NCBI RefSeq assembly: GCF_018156225.1
Contig: NZ_JAGTAR010000008.1
Coordinates: forward strand, 1 to 64,000
Reading direction: 5' to 3'
DNA length: 64,000 bases
Source of the DNA: Carboxylicivirga sediminis
GTDB taxonomy: Bacteria > Bacteroidota > Bacteroidia > Bacteroidales > Marinilabiliaceae
Part shown: piece after piece, positions 33,424-41,610 of the stretch
Layout: the number at the start of each line of letters is the position of its first letter
Position numbering within the stretch: the first letter of the stretch is position 1
Position numbers and translations under genes: made by a program
Notes under the pieces: model-generated
The model's input: the letters and a program-made list of their open reading frames with translations, nothing else
What the model was told of the DNA's origin: nothing
Databases searched by the model: none

Positions 33424-34281
33424 TTAAACTCCGGACTTGCTGCCAAATAGCTCAATATGAACACGGGGGCAAAAGCGCCAACCGTTTCTGATGGCCATCT
33501 CAAGAACCAAGGGTGATGACTTCGCTATTTCTTCGCGAGTTGCACCCAAAGGCATTAGCATGATATCGTCTGCTTTCCAGTTTAATAGGTGGCTTAGGAA
33601 ATCATCTTTTATCTCATTATAATCATCGCTTTTACCTGCAACAAATTTCAGCTGTAGTTCCTTATTGCTACTGTTGGTCAGGTCGATGTATGCCTGCAGT
33701 GCTTCAATGTTCCGTCTTTTCTGGTTATGAAACTTGTATGGACCAGCTTCATTGAGTTGGTAAGCTGCCAGTTTTTCGGGGGTAGGCACTGAGTTGCTTA
33801 GTTTGGGCGAAATACTAAACAGGTCAATCCATTGTGCTACATTGGCATCGAATAGTGAACCGTTAGATTCAATGGTTATATGTACGTTTAATTCCTCTTT
33901 AAGTTTTTGGCATAAAGGGGCTAATGCTCTTTTTTGCAGGAGCGGCTCACCACCGGTAATTACCACATGGTGTATTCCATCCAGGTTATACTTTACCCAA
34001 TTAAAAACATCGTCAGTGCTTAATTCGATAATTTCATTCGGATGAAATGAGGCGTAAGTGGTGTCGCAACGACAAAAGCTGTTGTCCTCCATTTGCCATA
34101 TACAGCGCAGATTACAACCCGACAGGCGTATAAATAGTGACGGTACACCGGCTAATTTTCCTTCTCCCTGGATAGTGCCAGGAAACTGTAAGCCTGTTTT
34201 TGGCGCGTCACTAATGCGTTCACCAATATGATTGTAAACTACCGGAAAAACGCCCTCTTTGGCCAATACCAACTTCTCCAT
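33424..34281 (-). CDS. queE: 7-carboxy-7-deazaguanine synthase with an altered Cys motif
   Basis: QueE is the radical SAM enzyme that contracts the CPH4 ring to 7-carboxy-7-deazaguanine. The 285-residue protein has TIQGEG, the cluster region and the GGE motif VVITGGEPLLQ. The cluster region reads C56-x3-C60-x9-C70-x-C72 followed by DTTYASF, instead of the canonical C-x3-C-x2-C before DT. Thus an insert of about nine residues with an extra Cys separates the second and last Cys. Noncanonical Cys spacing is known in some QueE enzymes. It lies between queC (21 bp) and queF (18 bp). Confidence 0.93.
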   Translation of the reverse strand: MEKLVLAKEGVFPVVYNHIGERISDAPKTGLQFPGTIQGEGKLAGVPSLFIRLSGCNLRCIWQMEDNSFCRCDTTYASFHPNEIIELSTDDVFNWVKYNLDGIHHVVITGGEPLLQKRALAPLCQKLKEELNVHITIESNGSLFDANVAQWIDLFSISPKLSNSVPTPEKLAAYQLNEAGPYKFHNQKRRNIEALQAYIDLTNSSNKELQLKFVAGKSDDYNEIKDDFLSHLLNWKADDIMLMPLGATREEIAKSSPLVLEMAIRNGWRFCPRVHIELFGSKSGV

Positions 34282-34302
34282 TTTTTATTCTTCTCTTATT
34301 GT

Positions 34303-34968
34303 TTATAGTGCCGTATCTGTTATGCCGGCCTCGGCAAATGCCTTAGCTCTTAGAAGGCAACTGTCACATGTGCCACATGGTTTTTCTCCTCCTCGATAGC
34401 AGCTCCATGTTAGACCAAAATCGACACCAAGTTCAGCGCCTAATTGTATTTCTTCTGCTTTGGTTTTGTTTACGAAAGGGGCATGAATTTTTATTGGCCT
34501 GTTTTGTTCAGCACCCATTACAGTACCCAGGTTAATGGTTTTTTCCATGCTCTCGATAAATTCCTGGCGGCAATCAACATAGCCCGAATAATCGACCTGG
34601 CTGACGCCGATGAAAATATCTTGTGCTTCAATTGCTTCGGCTAGTGAAGCGGCTACAGAGAGAAAAACCATATTACGGGCCGGTACATAAGTCACCGGAA
34701 TGTCCGCTCTGTCAACGTCGCCATCTTCCACTTCCATTGCGCTATCTGTAAGGGATGAGCCTCCCCATTTATCAAGCTTCAGGCTAACTACTTGATGTTC
34801 TTTTGCTCCGGCTTTTTCGGCAATTGCTTTCGCCGCTTCCAACTCGCGGTTATGGCGCTGACCGTAATCAAATGATAGGGCATACAGCTCAAAGCCTTGC
34901 TGTTTGGCAAGGTATAAAGCAACAGCAGAATCTAATCCGCCAGATAGTAATACGACTGCTTTTTTCAT
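34303..34968 (-). CDS. queC: 7-cyano-7-deazaguanine synthase
   Basis: QueC uses ATP and ammonia to turn 7-carboxy-7-deazaguanine into preQ0. Motifs are the PP-loop [14 protein letters not shown] and the C-terminal zinc site C-x7-C-x2-C-x2-C in [18 protein letters not shown]. The start at 34968 ([11 protein letters not shown]) matches family length. However, an in-frame ATG at 35055 has a well-placed AGGAG and follows the riboswitch-like element. Using it would add 29 residues, including a hydrophobic stretch. First gene of the que operon. The true start needs N-terminal data. Confidence 0.94.
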   Translation of the reverse strand: MKKAVVLLSGGLDSAVALYLAKQQGFELYALSFDYGQRHNRELEAAKAIAEKAGAKEHQVVSLKLDKWGGSSLTDSAMEVEDGDVDRADIPVTYVPARNMVFLSVAASLAEAIEAQDIFIGVSQVDYSGYVDCRQEFIESMEKTINLGTVMGAEQNRPIKIHAPFVNKTKAEEIQLGAELGVDFGLTWSCYRGGEKPCGTCDSCLLRAKAFAEAGITDTAL

Positions 34969-35064
34969 TTTAATTAACTTAAAAACAGCAGCAAACAAAA
35001 TTGTTATAAAACAGAGAAGACCATGACTGTGAATACAATCACTCTTGAAAAGCATTGTTCAAAT

Positions 35065-35105
35065 CTCCTAGTTTTATTTTACAACAGGATGGTTGCGAAC
35101 TGTTG
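35065..35105 (-). promoter_or_regulatory. preQ1-I-like riboswitch candidate upstream of queC
   Basis: On the minus strand a perfect 6-bp stem CAACAG/CUGUUG (35105-35100 with 35087-35082) closes a 12-nt loop that begins UUCGCA and ends in C. An A-rich tail follows and ends ACUAGGAG. This matches the class I preQ1 layout: same loop length as the B. subtilis aptamer, with a C directly before the 3' arm and an AAAACUA tail overlapping a Shine-Dalgarno. The second helix between loop and tail is not clearly formed by the usual pairs, so the call is provisional. Position before queC-queE-queF supports it. Confidence 0.55.
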
Positions 35106-35125
35106 GTATCATAATTAATACGGTG

Positions 35126-35133
35126 CAAAGATA
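35126..35133 (-). promoter_or_regulatory. Candidate -7 box of the queC-queE-queF operon
   Basis: Read on the minus strand this is TATCTTTG, a TAnnTTTG match. A start of transcription about 7 nt beyond it would place the hairpin of the riboswitch candidate roughly 15 nt into the leader. Confidence 0.55.
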
Positions 35134-35245
35134 TAATACTTTGCTGTATTTTTATGCTTATGAGTTCATTAAATGAATATCGTTTGTGTTCTGACAGGAG
35201 GTCAATAGTAATGGTAATAAACTAAAAGTCATTAAATAGGAGAGG

Positions 35246-36436
35246 CTATAGCCTGATGCCAATTACCAGTACATCATCTATCTGGTCGTTAATGCCTTTC
35301 CACATATCAAAGAAGTTGTTGTAGATGTCGCCTTGCTCTTTCATTGAATATTGATGATTTTCAAGGAGCAGGTTTCTAAACCCTTTTTGCATGAGCTTCT
35401 TGTCATTGGGGCCGCCAAACTGTGATGGGTAGCCATCTGTATAAAGGTAGATGCAATCGCCTGCTTCATAATTGATGGTGTAATTGGTATATGGCTGATT
35501 TATTTCGCCAATAGACACAGGCATATGGTCTGCTTCATAAATTTGCATGTCTTTGTTGCGCAATAGCAGCATATCGTTAAAGGCACCGGCAAATTCAATT
35601 ACCTGTTGCTTTTTATCGATGCTAACTATGCTGATGTCCATGCCATCTTTCACTTCGCTGCCTTCATCCTGTTTAAGCGATTCGATAACAATTCGTCGCA
35701 GTTCGTTGATGATTTCGGCAGGTTGTGTAATTTCATTTTTACCAACCACTTCGTGAAGGTAGGCTAAGCCAAACATGCTCATGAAAGCACCGGGGACACC
35801 ATGTCCGGTACAGTCGGCTGATACAATAATAAGCTTGTCACCGCTTTCTTCGGCCCAATAGAAATCGCCGCTTACAATATCGCGCGGCTTAAAAAGTATG
35901 AAATGCTCAGGTAATACCTTATTCAGAAAGTCATCTGAAGGTAAACTGGCATTCTGGATTTTTTGAGCATACTCAATACTGTCGGTCAACTTTTTGTTAA
36001 CGGTGCGTATTTTGTTCATTAGCCGTTGATTTTGGTCGCGGGCCATTTTTATCGATAGCTGTGTTTTGACTCTTGCTTTGAGCTCCAGTATATTGAATGG
36101 CTTGGTGATGTAGTCAACGGCACCTGCCTCGAAGCCTTTTAGAACACTTTCAGAATCGTTTTGTCCGGTAATGAAAATGATAGGAATATCTTTAGATTGC
36201 TCGTTACTCTTGAGTATTTTACACACTTCATAACCATCAATACCTGGCATGATAACGTCTAGCAGTATAAGGTCGGGTTTATTCCTGGAGAAGGCAATTT
36301 CCATGGCATCATCACCATTGGAAGCTGATACAGTATTGTACCTGCTGAGTGCCTCTGAAAGGATTTCGAGGTTAACCGCAGAATCATCCACTAATAATAT
36401 GGTCGGGTCGAGTTGAGTCATAGATTTATCCAACAC
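35246..36436 (-). CDS. Response regulator with PP2C (SpoIIE-type) phosphatase output
   Basis: The 396-residue protein has an N-terminal receiver domain (about residues 12-130). The acidic pocket is in VDDS, the phosphoacceptor Asp in LILLDVIMPG, the Thr/Ser in FITGQ and the Lys in YITKPF. A coiled linker (about 130-165) leads to a SpoIIE/RsbU-like phosphatase domain with GDFYWAEE, VSADCTGHGVPGAFMSM and YLYTDGYPSQFGG. Such proteins dephosphorylate anti-sigma-factor antagonists in partner-switch systems, but no such partner or histidine kinase lies nearby. An alternative start five codons in is possible. Confidence 0.93.
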   Translation of the reverse strand: MLDKSMTQLDPTILLVDDSAVNLEILSEALSRYNTVSASNGDDAMEIAFSRNKPDLILLDVIMPGIDGYEVCKILKSNEQSKDIPIIFITGQNDSESVLKGFEAGAVDYITKPFNILELKARVKTQLSIKMARDQNQRLMNKIRTVNKKLTDSIEYAQKIQNASLPSDDFLNKVLPEHFILFKPRDIVSGDFYWAEESGDKLIIVSADCTGHGVPGAFMSMFGLAYLHEVVGKNEITQPAEIINELRRIVIESLKQDEGSEVKDGMDISIVSIDKKQQVIEFAGAFNDMLLLRNKDMQIYEADHMPVSIGEINQPYTNYTINYEAGDCIYLYTDGYPSQFGGPNDKKLMQKGFRNLLLENHQYSMKEQGDIYNNFFDMWKGINDQIDDVLVIGIRL

Positions 36437-36549
36437 AAAAGTAACGGTTTATTTACGTTAAAAACGCGCTAAGGTTCCTTTTTGTTACGCTAATACTAAA
36501 AGATATTTTTAATAAAATCCTTTTTTGTGTTTGGTTCGAATGATGGGAG

Positions 36550-38994
36550 TTAAAACATTATAGAGAATTTAAGGTTGAGTCTTCTGGAAGTTAGGTAATT
36601 GGGCACTGCGTACTGACGATTGTAAATGTCACTCACCCAATAATACGAAATGGTGTTACTGATATCAAACAGGTTAAAAACTTCGAGACTTACCCAACAA
36701 TCTTTTACTATATTGTTATTTTTGTTGAACCATTTTGTTAAATCCTTCGAAAAGCCAATATCAACGCGTCGGTAGGCAGGCATGCGGTTGACTGCCATGT
36801 AGCGTGGCGATTGTGGTGGACCAAAAGGAAGTCCGCTGGTATATAGTAAGTTAAGGTTGACTCTGAAGTCAGGATTGTTTGGCAAATAGTCCTGGAAAAA
36901 CAGCGAAAAGGAAAAGCGTTGATCTGACGGCCTGGGAATATATCCCGGGTAAATTATTGTTTCATTACCATCAATATCGGTTTCGGTGTAATAGTCATCT
37001 AGTATATCCTCTTCAGTTTTCATTAGCGAAAGGTTGGCCCATGATTCAACACCAGGGACAAACTCGCCATGCAGCTTAAAATCGATACCAGTTGCATATC
37101 CCTTTGCGTTATTAGTGCCTGAATAGCGTATGCGAACATTGTCTACCTGATAGGGATTAAGGTTAGTCAGATGTTTGTAATAGGCCTCAGTTGTGAATTT
37201 AAATTCGCGCTGCATGGCCTCAAATATGCGGTCAAAGCCGCCAACTATTTGAACAGACTTTTGGGCCTTTATTTGCTCATTGATGGTGCCATCAGGTCGT
37301 CGCATTTCTCGGTAAAGAGGCGATTGATAATAAATACCTCCAGCCAGTCTGTAGCGGGTGTTAACTGTTGAGTTTGGATAATAAAGCAGGTTAATGCGTG
37401 GACTTATCAGAAATTCATTGCTGAAATCCCAGTAGTTGGTTCTGATGCCGGCGTTAACTAAGAGAAAACCATCATTAGTATATAGCTTAAAGGCATCTTG
37501 CACATAGCTGGTAACACGATTGCTGCTAGTTTCATGATCGGCTTTGTACGAGTATACAAGCTTTACTTCTTTATCAGAGTGTGGTAAGGAGTAATCGGCA
37601 GAATCGCGCATTTCCCACTCATTAATATAATCTTTAAAATACTCGTGCTGGTACTTCACTTCCCAGGAAAACAGATGTTTGCCAATGTTTTGTTTACCCT
37701 GTAAGGCAATGTTTTGTATAATGCCTAACAGGTCGTTGCGAGCATGTTCGAGATTGGTGCCAACACCAATGTTCTGTATGCCGTCTTCCTGTGGGTTGGG
37801 TGTTGAGCCATCCTGGTTTTCTATGTTTTGTAACCAATATTGCCCCAGTATGTCATAGGTTACCTCTTCATAGGTTCTGTAACCCATCGTGGTTATTTTA
37901 TATTGGTTGTCGCCGTTAGGGTTGAATTTGAGGGCTACAGCGCCTAAACCTGTTTGGAATACGTCTTTCTCCTGGCCTTCGAAGTATATTTTGAGTTTTT
38001 TAGCCTCATTGATGGTCCCAAACGACGTTTCTCTGTCAACAGGCTCAAATTCGTAGTTGTTTTGCGAGTAGTAGCCAAGAGCTTCTAATTGCCAACGGTC
38101 AGAAAGTTGGTAAGTGAGAAAGGTTTGAACATCGAAGAAGCTGGGATTGTAATCGCCACTAACATCGAGTGTGCCCAACAGATACTGATTTGTTTTATAG
38201 CGTATGCCGGTGATGGCCGTAAAACGCTGGTCTTTTGATGTTCCTTCAATATGTCCGGATGCTCCTAGCAGGCTGGCATTCATGCTTCCGCTTAAGGACT
38301 GGGGCTTCTTGTATCGTACATCAAGTACCGATGCCATTTTATCGCCGTATTGTGCCTCAAATCCTCCGGGGGAGAATTTTAATGAGGAAATCAGGTTGGG
38401 ATTGACGAAGCTTAGACCTTCCTGCTGGCCCGAGCGGATTAAAAACGGGCGATATATCTCTATGTCGTTGACATATATAAGGTTTTCATCGTAATTGCCA
38501 CCTCGTACCCGGTATTGAGAGCTCAGCTCGTTATTCGACGAAACGCCCATCTGGCTTTTAATTAATCCTTCAATGTTACCACCTCCTGCATCTGGTAGCC
38601 TGTTAGCAAGCTTGGGGTCAATCTTCGAAAAAGACTGGTCAGCTATTTGTCCCTCAATATTTACTGCATTGAGGTTTTCCTGTTTTACACGTAGTGTAAT
38701 TCTTATATTTTGTGCTTCAACCGAGTCTTTTACCTCTATTGTTGACGTATGAAAGCCAATTGAGGAAGCCTGCAGTTGAAAGGGCAGGTTATTGGTGGTT
38801 GAAAAAGAAAAATGGCCATTAGCATCACTTACACCACCATTTTTGCTATCAAGAATAATAATGTTGGCAAATGCTATGGCATTGCTGAGAGTGTCAGTTA
38901 TACTGCCTCTTATTTGGGTTTGCGCATGAGTAATAGTGGGTAGTAGAGTGTATAAAATTACAATTACTAATGGTATAAAATGATTCTTTTTCAC
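36550..38994 (-). CDS. TonB-dependent receptor with carboxypeptidase-like N-domain
   Basis: The 814-residue outer-membrane protein has a signal peptide (about residues 1-24). A CarboxypepD-like domain follows (about 28-110, starting IRGSITDTLSNAIAFANI), then a plug domain (about 118-230, with GGGNIEGLIKSQMGVSSNNE and GGFEAQYGDKMASVLDV) and a 22-strand-type barrel ending in an aromatic residue (LKFSIMF). No SusD partner or substrate-degrading genes are adjacent, so this is not a classical polysaccharide locus and the ligand is unknown. A TATCTTTA box, a one-base variant of the -7 consensus, lies upstream near 39034-39041. Confidence 0.93.
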   Translation of the reverse strand: MKKNHFIPLVIVILYTLLPTITHAQTQIRGSITDTLSNAIAFANIIILDSKNGGVSDANGHFSFSTTNNLPFQLQASSIGFHTSTIEVKDSVEAQNIRITLRVKQENLNAVNIEGQIADQSFSKIDPKLANRLPDAGGGNIEGLIKSQMGVSSNNELSSQYRVRGGNYDENLIYVNDIEIYRPFLIRSGQQEGLSFVNPNLISSLKFSPGGFEAQYGDKMASVLDVRYKKPQSLSGSMNASLLGASGHIEGTSKDQRFTAITGIRYKTNQYLLGTLDVSGDYNPSFFDVQTFLTYQLSDRWQLEALGYYSQNNYEFEPVDRETSFGTINEAKKLKIYFEGQEKDVFQTGLGAVALKFNPNGDNQYKITTMGYRTYEEVTYDILGQYWLQNIENQDGSTPNPQEDGIQNIGVGTNLEHARNDLLGIIQNIALQGKQNIGKHLFSWEVKYQHEYFKDYINEWEMRDSADYSLPHSDKEVKLVYSYKADHETSSNRVTSYVQDAFKLYTNDGFLLVNAGIRTNYWDFSNEFLISPRINLLYYPNSTVNTRYRLAGGIYYQSPLYREMRRPDGTINEQIKAQKSVQIVGGFDRIFEAMQREFKFTTEAYYKHLTNLNPYQVDNVRIRYSGTNNAKGYATGIDFKLHGEFVPGVESWANLSLMKTEEDILDDYYTETDIDGNETIIYPGYIPRPSDQRFSFSLFFQDYLPNNPDFRVNLNLLYTSGLPFGPPQSPRYMAVNRMPAYRRVDIGFSKDLTKWFNKNNNIVKDCWVSLEVFNLFDISNTISYYWVSDIYNRQYAVPNYLTSRRLNLKFSIMF

Positions 38995-39133
38995 AGGTTT
39001 AGATATTTCGTCAATGCCAACTTAATTGAGCTAAAGATAATGCCATACCTCTTATTAAGTGGCGTAAAAATATAAAGGAAATAGTGATATGAAAAATTAA
39101 AGATTATCTACTAAATCCCTTTGCTAAATACTA

Positions 39134-39162
39134 ACGAAAACAATCGGTTTTTCGTATCTTTA
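39134..39162 (+). promoter_or_regulatory. Promoter with an overlapping inverted repeat before the antitoxin-like gene
   Basis: ACGAAAA (39134-39140) and TTTTCGT (39149-39155) form a perfect 7-bp inverted repeat with an 8-nt spacer. It runs straight into TATCTTTA (39155-39162), a one-base variant of the -7 box. The predicted transcription start would be at or within a few bases of the ATG at 39167, giving almost no leader. An operator for self-repression is a natural guess. Confidence 0.45.
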
Positions 39163-39166
39163 CTAT

Positions 39167-39334
39167 ATGGAGACAAAAATTATCGACAGCAATCCTTCCC
39201 TTAAAAATACAGAAGAGCGTTTTCAAAAAATGCTTCATTCGCTTGTCGCATCGTTTCAGATTGAAGGAATTCATTTTTCAGAAGAAGAGCTTCAGAGTAT
39301 GGTAATACACGTTGAAGAAGACCTTAAAAAATAG
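39167..39334 (+). CDS. VbhA-like Fic antitoxin (55 residues)
   Basis: This short frame encodes 55 residues with the Fic inhibitory helix motif (S/T)xxxE(G/N): S29-F-Q-I-E33-G34, within SLVASFQIEGIHFSEEELQS. In VbhA-type antitoxins the Glu reaches into the Fic active site and blocks productive ATP binding. The two-helix, charged character and length also fit that family. The gene is convergent with the Fic gene and their coding ends overlap by 11 bp (39324-39334). Described class I pairs have the antitoxin upstream in the same operon. Family assignment is from the motif and context only. Confidence 0.8.
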   Translation: METKIIDSNPSLKNTEERFQKMLHSLVASFQIEGIHFSEEELQSMVIHVEEDLKK

Positions 39335-39989
39335 CATTAATAATATCGGTCATCGGCTGGTAGTTTTGTTCGGCTGCCGACTGAACGGCGATGATGTAAT
39401 CTTTGAACTGTCGCTGTGTGATTTTATAAAATCCTAAAAAATCATAGCCCTGTTTAATAGCCATCATATTGGCCAATATTCGTGCGACTCTTCCATTAGC
39501 CTCTCTAAAAGGGTGTATAAACAATAGCTCGGCATGCACCTTGGCTATGTCTACTATTAATTGCTGTTTGCTTTGGTAGTAATCAGGCAGGGTATCTAAT
39601 ATTTGCTGGTCAAACTCATGGCAGATTTTTGGTAAGAACTTGGCTGTGGGGAATAAAAATCCCCCTTTAGTCATGTTGACCTGACGCAGTTGGCCGGCAA
39701 AGGTATATACTTTGTGCAGTGATAATTGGTGAATGCGCTGTATGTAATTGAAATCAAATTTAGTATGAGTAGTCAGTTCCTCTAATAATTGGTACTGAGC
39801 CCTTAAAAAACCCTCAAACTCAACTTTGTGAATGGCGTCAAGTTTATTTATTCCCAATAGGTTGGGCAGGACTTCATGTTGTCCATTATCGCCGGGGATT
39901 TCATATTTAGAATGTAAATAGGGCATAAACTTTTGCGTTGGACTGATCAAATTAGTCTTAAAATCGAAAATTGGCAAGCAAAATGTCAT
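39324..39989 (-). CDS. Fic-domain protein (probable AMP transferase)
   Basis: The 221-residue protein has the Fic motif H159-P-F-R-E-A-N-G-R167, with Ala in a position that is often Gly. The flap/substrate region TFAGQLRQVNMTKGGFLFP lies upstream of it. The catalytic His and the phosphate-binding N-G-R are intact, so AMP transfer to a protein hydroxyl is expected. No complete (S/T)xxxE(G/N) inhibitory motif is seen in the protein itself (KVEFEG at 55-60 lacks the S/T), which fits a class I toxin inhibited in trans. A shorter start at 39926 (MPYLHSKYEIPG) is possible. Target unknown. Confidence 0.88.
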   Translation of the reverse strand: MTFCLPIFDFKTNLISPTQKFMPYLHSKYEIPGDNGQHEVLPNLLGINKLDAIHKVEFEGFLRAQYQLLEELTTHTKFDFNYIQRIHQLSLHKVYTFAGQLRQVNMTKGGFLFPTAKFLPKICHEFDQQILDTLPDYYQSKQQLIVDIAKVHAELLFIHPFREANGRVARILANMMAIKQGYDFLGFYKITQRQFKDYIIAVQSAAEQNYQPMTDIINAIF

Positions 39990-40011
39990 ATTGTCTTTCG
40001 TTCGTATGGTT

Positions 40012-40019
40012 TATCTTTA
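40012..40019 (+). promoter_or_regulatory. Candidate -7 box of the 2-hydroxyacid dehydrogenase gene
   Basis: TATCTTTA, the same one-base variant seen before the antitoxin-like gene, lies 28 bp upstream of the first possible start codon. Confidence 0.4.
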
Positions 40020-40047
40020 CACATAGTAATGAAAATGTTAAAATTCA

Positions 40048-41013
40048 ATGCGTAATATGATGAAGAAAGTACTAATCATGCTGGCGGTTCCCCGTCAGGA
40101 GTTTGAGGAGATTCTTCCGGATTGGGAGATTGTTTATCCGGCCAATGAGGACTTTACCCATGATGAATTAGTGACGAAGGTGGCAGATGTAGATGCGATT
40201 GTTACCGTATATGGCAATAAACTCACTAATGAGGTGATTGATGCTGCTCCGAAGCTCAAGATGATTGCCAATTTTGGTGCCGGTTACGATAATATTGATA
40301 TGGCACATGCTAATGCCAAAGGAATTGTTGTGACCAATAGTCCGGACCCGGTAACAGAACCAACAGCTGAATTGGCTATGGGCTTAATGATTGCTGTAGC
40401 TCGTCGTTTAGGGGAAATGAATAATATTCTAAAGAATAAACAGGACCTTAAATGGGGTGTGATGCGCAACTTAAGTACTACCCTTGTGGGTAAGCAGTTG
40501 GGGATTGTTGGTATGGGGGCAATAGGCAAGGCTTTGGCCCGAAGGGCTGTTGCTTCCGGGATGTCAGTAGTCTATCATAATCGCAAAAGGATTGATGAAT
40601 CCATTGAAAAGGAGTTTAATGCTACCTATTTACCATTTGAAGAACTGCTAAAAACATCAGATGTTGTATCGTTGAATATGCCATTGACAGCCGAAACGAA
40701 GAAAATGATTGGGGCAAAAGAATTGGCACTGATGAAATCAAGTGCTTATCTGATTAATACAGCGCGCGGGCCTGTGGTTGATGAAGATGCTTTGATTGAA
40801 GCATTAAAGACCGATAAAATTGCAGGAGCTGGTTTGGATGTATTCGAAAATGAACCGTTGATACCAGATGCCTTTAGGGACTTGCCTAATGTGGTACTGA
40901 TGCCACACTTGGGTACCGCAACGCATGAAACGCGCGGTGAGATGTCAAAATTAGTAGCTCTTAATATACATACTTACTTTAGTGGAGGTGTTCCGCCTAA
41001 TAGGGTAAATTAA
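40048..41013 (+). CDS. D-isomer-specific 2-hydroxyacid dehydrogenase
   Basis: The 321-residue protein has the catalytic domain split around a Rossmann fold with LGIVGMGAIGKALARRA. Catalytic residues are placed as in the family: Arg in NTARGPVVDEDAL, Glu in DVFENEP and His in LMPHLGTATHETR. An HNRKR segment after the second Rossmann strand suggests NADPH preference, as in glyoxylate/hydroxypyruvate reductases. In-frame ATGs at 40048, 40057 and 40060 compete; MKKVLIMLAVP (40060) is the most natural N-terminus. The substrate is not fixed by sequence. Confidence 0.92.
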   Translation: MRNMMKKVLIMLAVPRQEFEEILPDWEIVYPANEDFTHDELVTKVADVDAIVTVYGNKLTNEVIDAAPKLKMIANFGAGYDNIDMAHANAKGIVVTNSPDPVTEPTAELAMGLMIAVARRLGEMNNILKNKQDLKWGVMRNLSTTLVGKQLGIVGMGAIGKALARRAVASGMSVVYHNRKRIDESIEKEFNATYLPFEELLKTSDVVSLNMPLTAETKKMIGAKELALMKSSAYLINTARGPVVDEDALIEALKTDKIAGAGLDVFENEPLIPDAFRDLPNVVLMPHLGTATHETRGEMSKLVALNIHTYFSGGVPPNRVN

Positions 41014-41089
41014 TGATGATATACGATTTGTGTTATAATTCCATGCTAATGTGATATGAAATAGTAATGTTGTCTAAAGTGTTGAAGCA

Positions 41090-41500
41090 GTGATAAAACA
41101 AATAGAAATAGATTTAGATAAGCGTCGTCGAGGTTTTCATTTGATAACAAATGAATTGATAGCAGCTTTGCCCGAACTGCCAAAAGTAGGGATGCTTAAT
41201 GTTTTTCTGCAGCATTCATCAGCTGGATTAACAATTAATGAGAATGCTGATCCTACTGTCAGGGATGATTTTGAAACAGTTTTTAACAAGATGGTGCCTG
41301 AATATGATGCTGATTATAAGCATGTATTAGAGGGTGAGGATGATATGCCTGCTCATATTAAATCATCGTTGGTTGGTACTTCGTTAACTATTCCCATTAC
41401 AAATGGGAGATTAAACCTTGGTATTTGGCAAGGGATATATTTATGCGAATTCAGGAATAATGGAGGGCGAAGAAGGCTGGTGCTAACGATTTATTATTAA
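41090..41500 (+). CDS. YjbQ family protein
   Basis: The 136-residue protein matches the YjbQ/UPF0047 family, with the His and Asp/Glu-rich core LQHSSAGLTINENADPTV. It also has the late block NGRLNLGIWQGIYLCEFR, where the family's second His is replaced by surrounding conserved Gly/Trp/Gln residues. Members have weak thiamine-phosphate synthase activity in vitro, and the true role is unclear. The start codon is GTG: a stop lies five codons upstream in frame and no ATG is available at the expected N-terminus (IKQIEIDLDKRRRG). Confidence 0.9.
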   Translation: MIKQIEIDLDKRRRGFHLITNELIAALPELPKVGMLNVFLQHSSAGLTINENADPTVRDDFETVFNKMVPEYDADYKHVLEGEDDMPAHIKSSLVGTSLTIPITNGRLNLGIWQGIYLCEFRNNGGRRRLVLTIYY

Positions 41501-41610
41501 GAACGGTTTCAAATTGTAAGCTGTGATAAATGTCATTAATAAAGGGTTTAGATATTTGTTATTTAGCGAACAGAAGCAAATAAGTAATAATATAAAACCA
41601 AATAAGCACA

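Noticed and set aside
36530-36550. GGTTCGAA string resembling a tRNA T-loop
   Set aside because: No acceptor, D or anticodon stems can be built around it.
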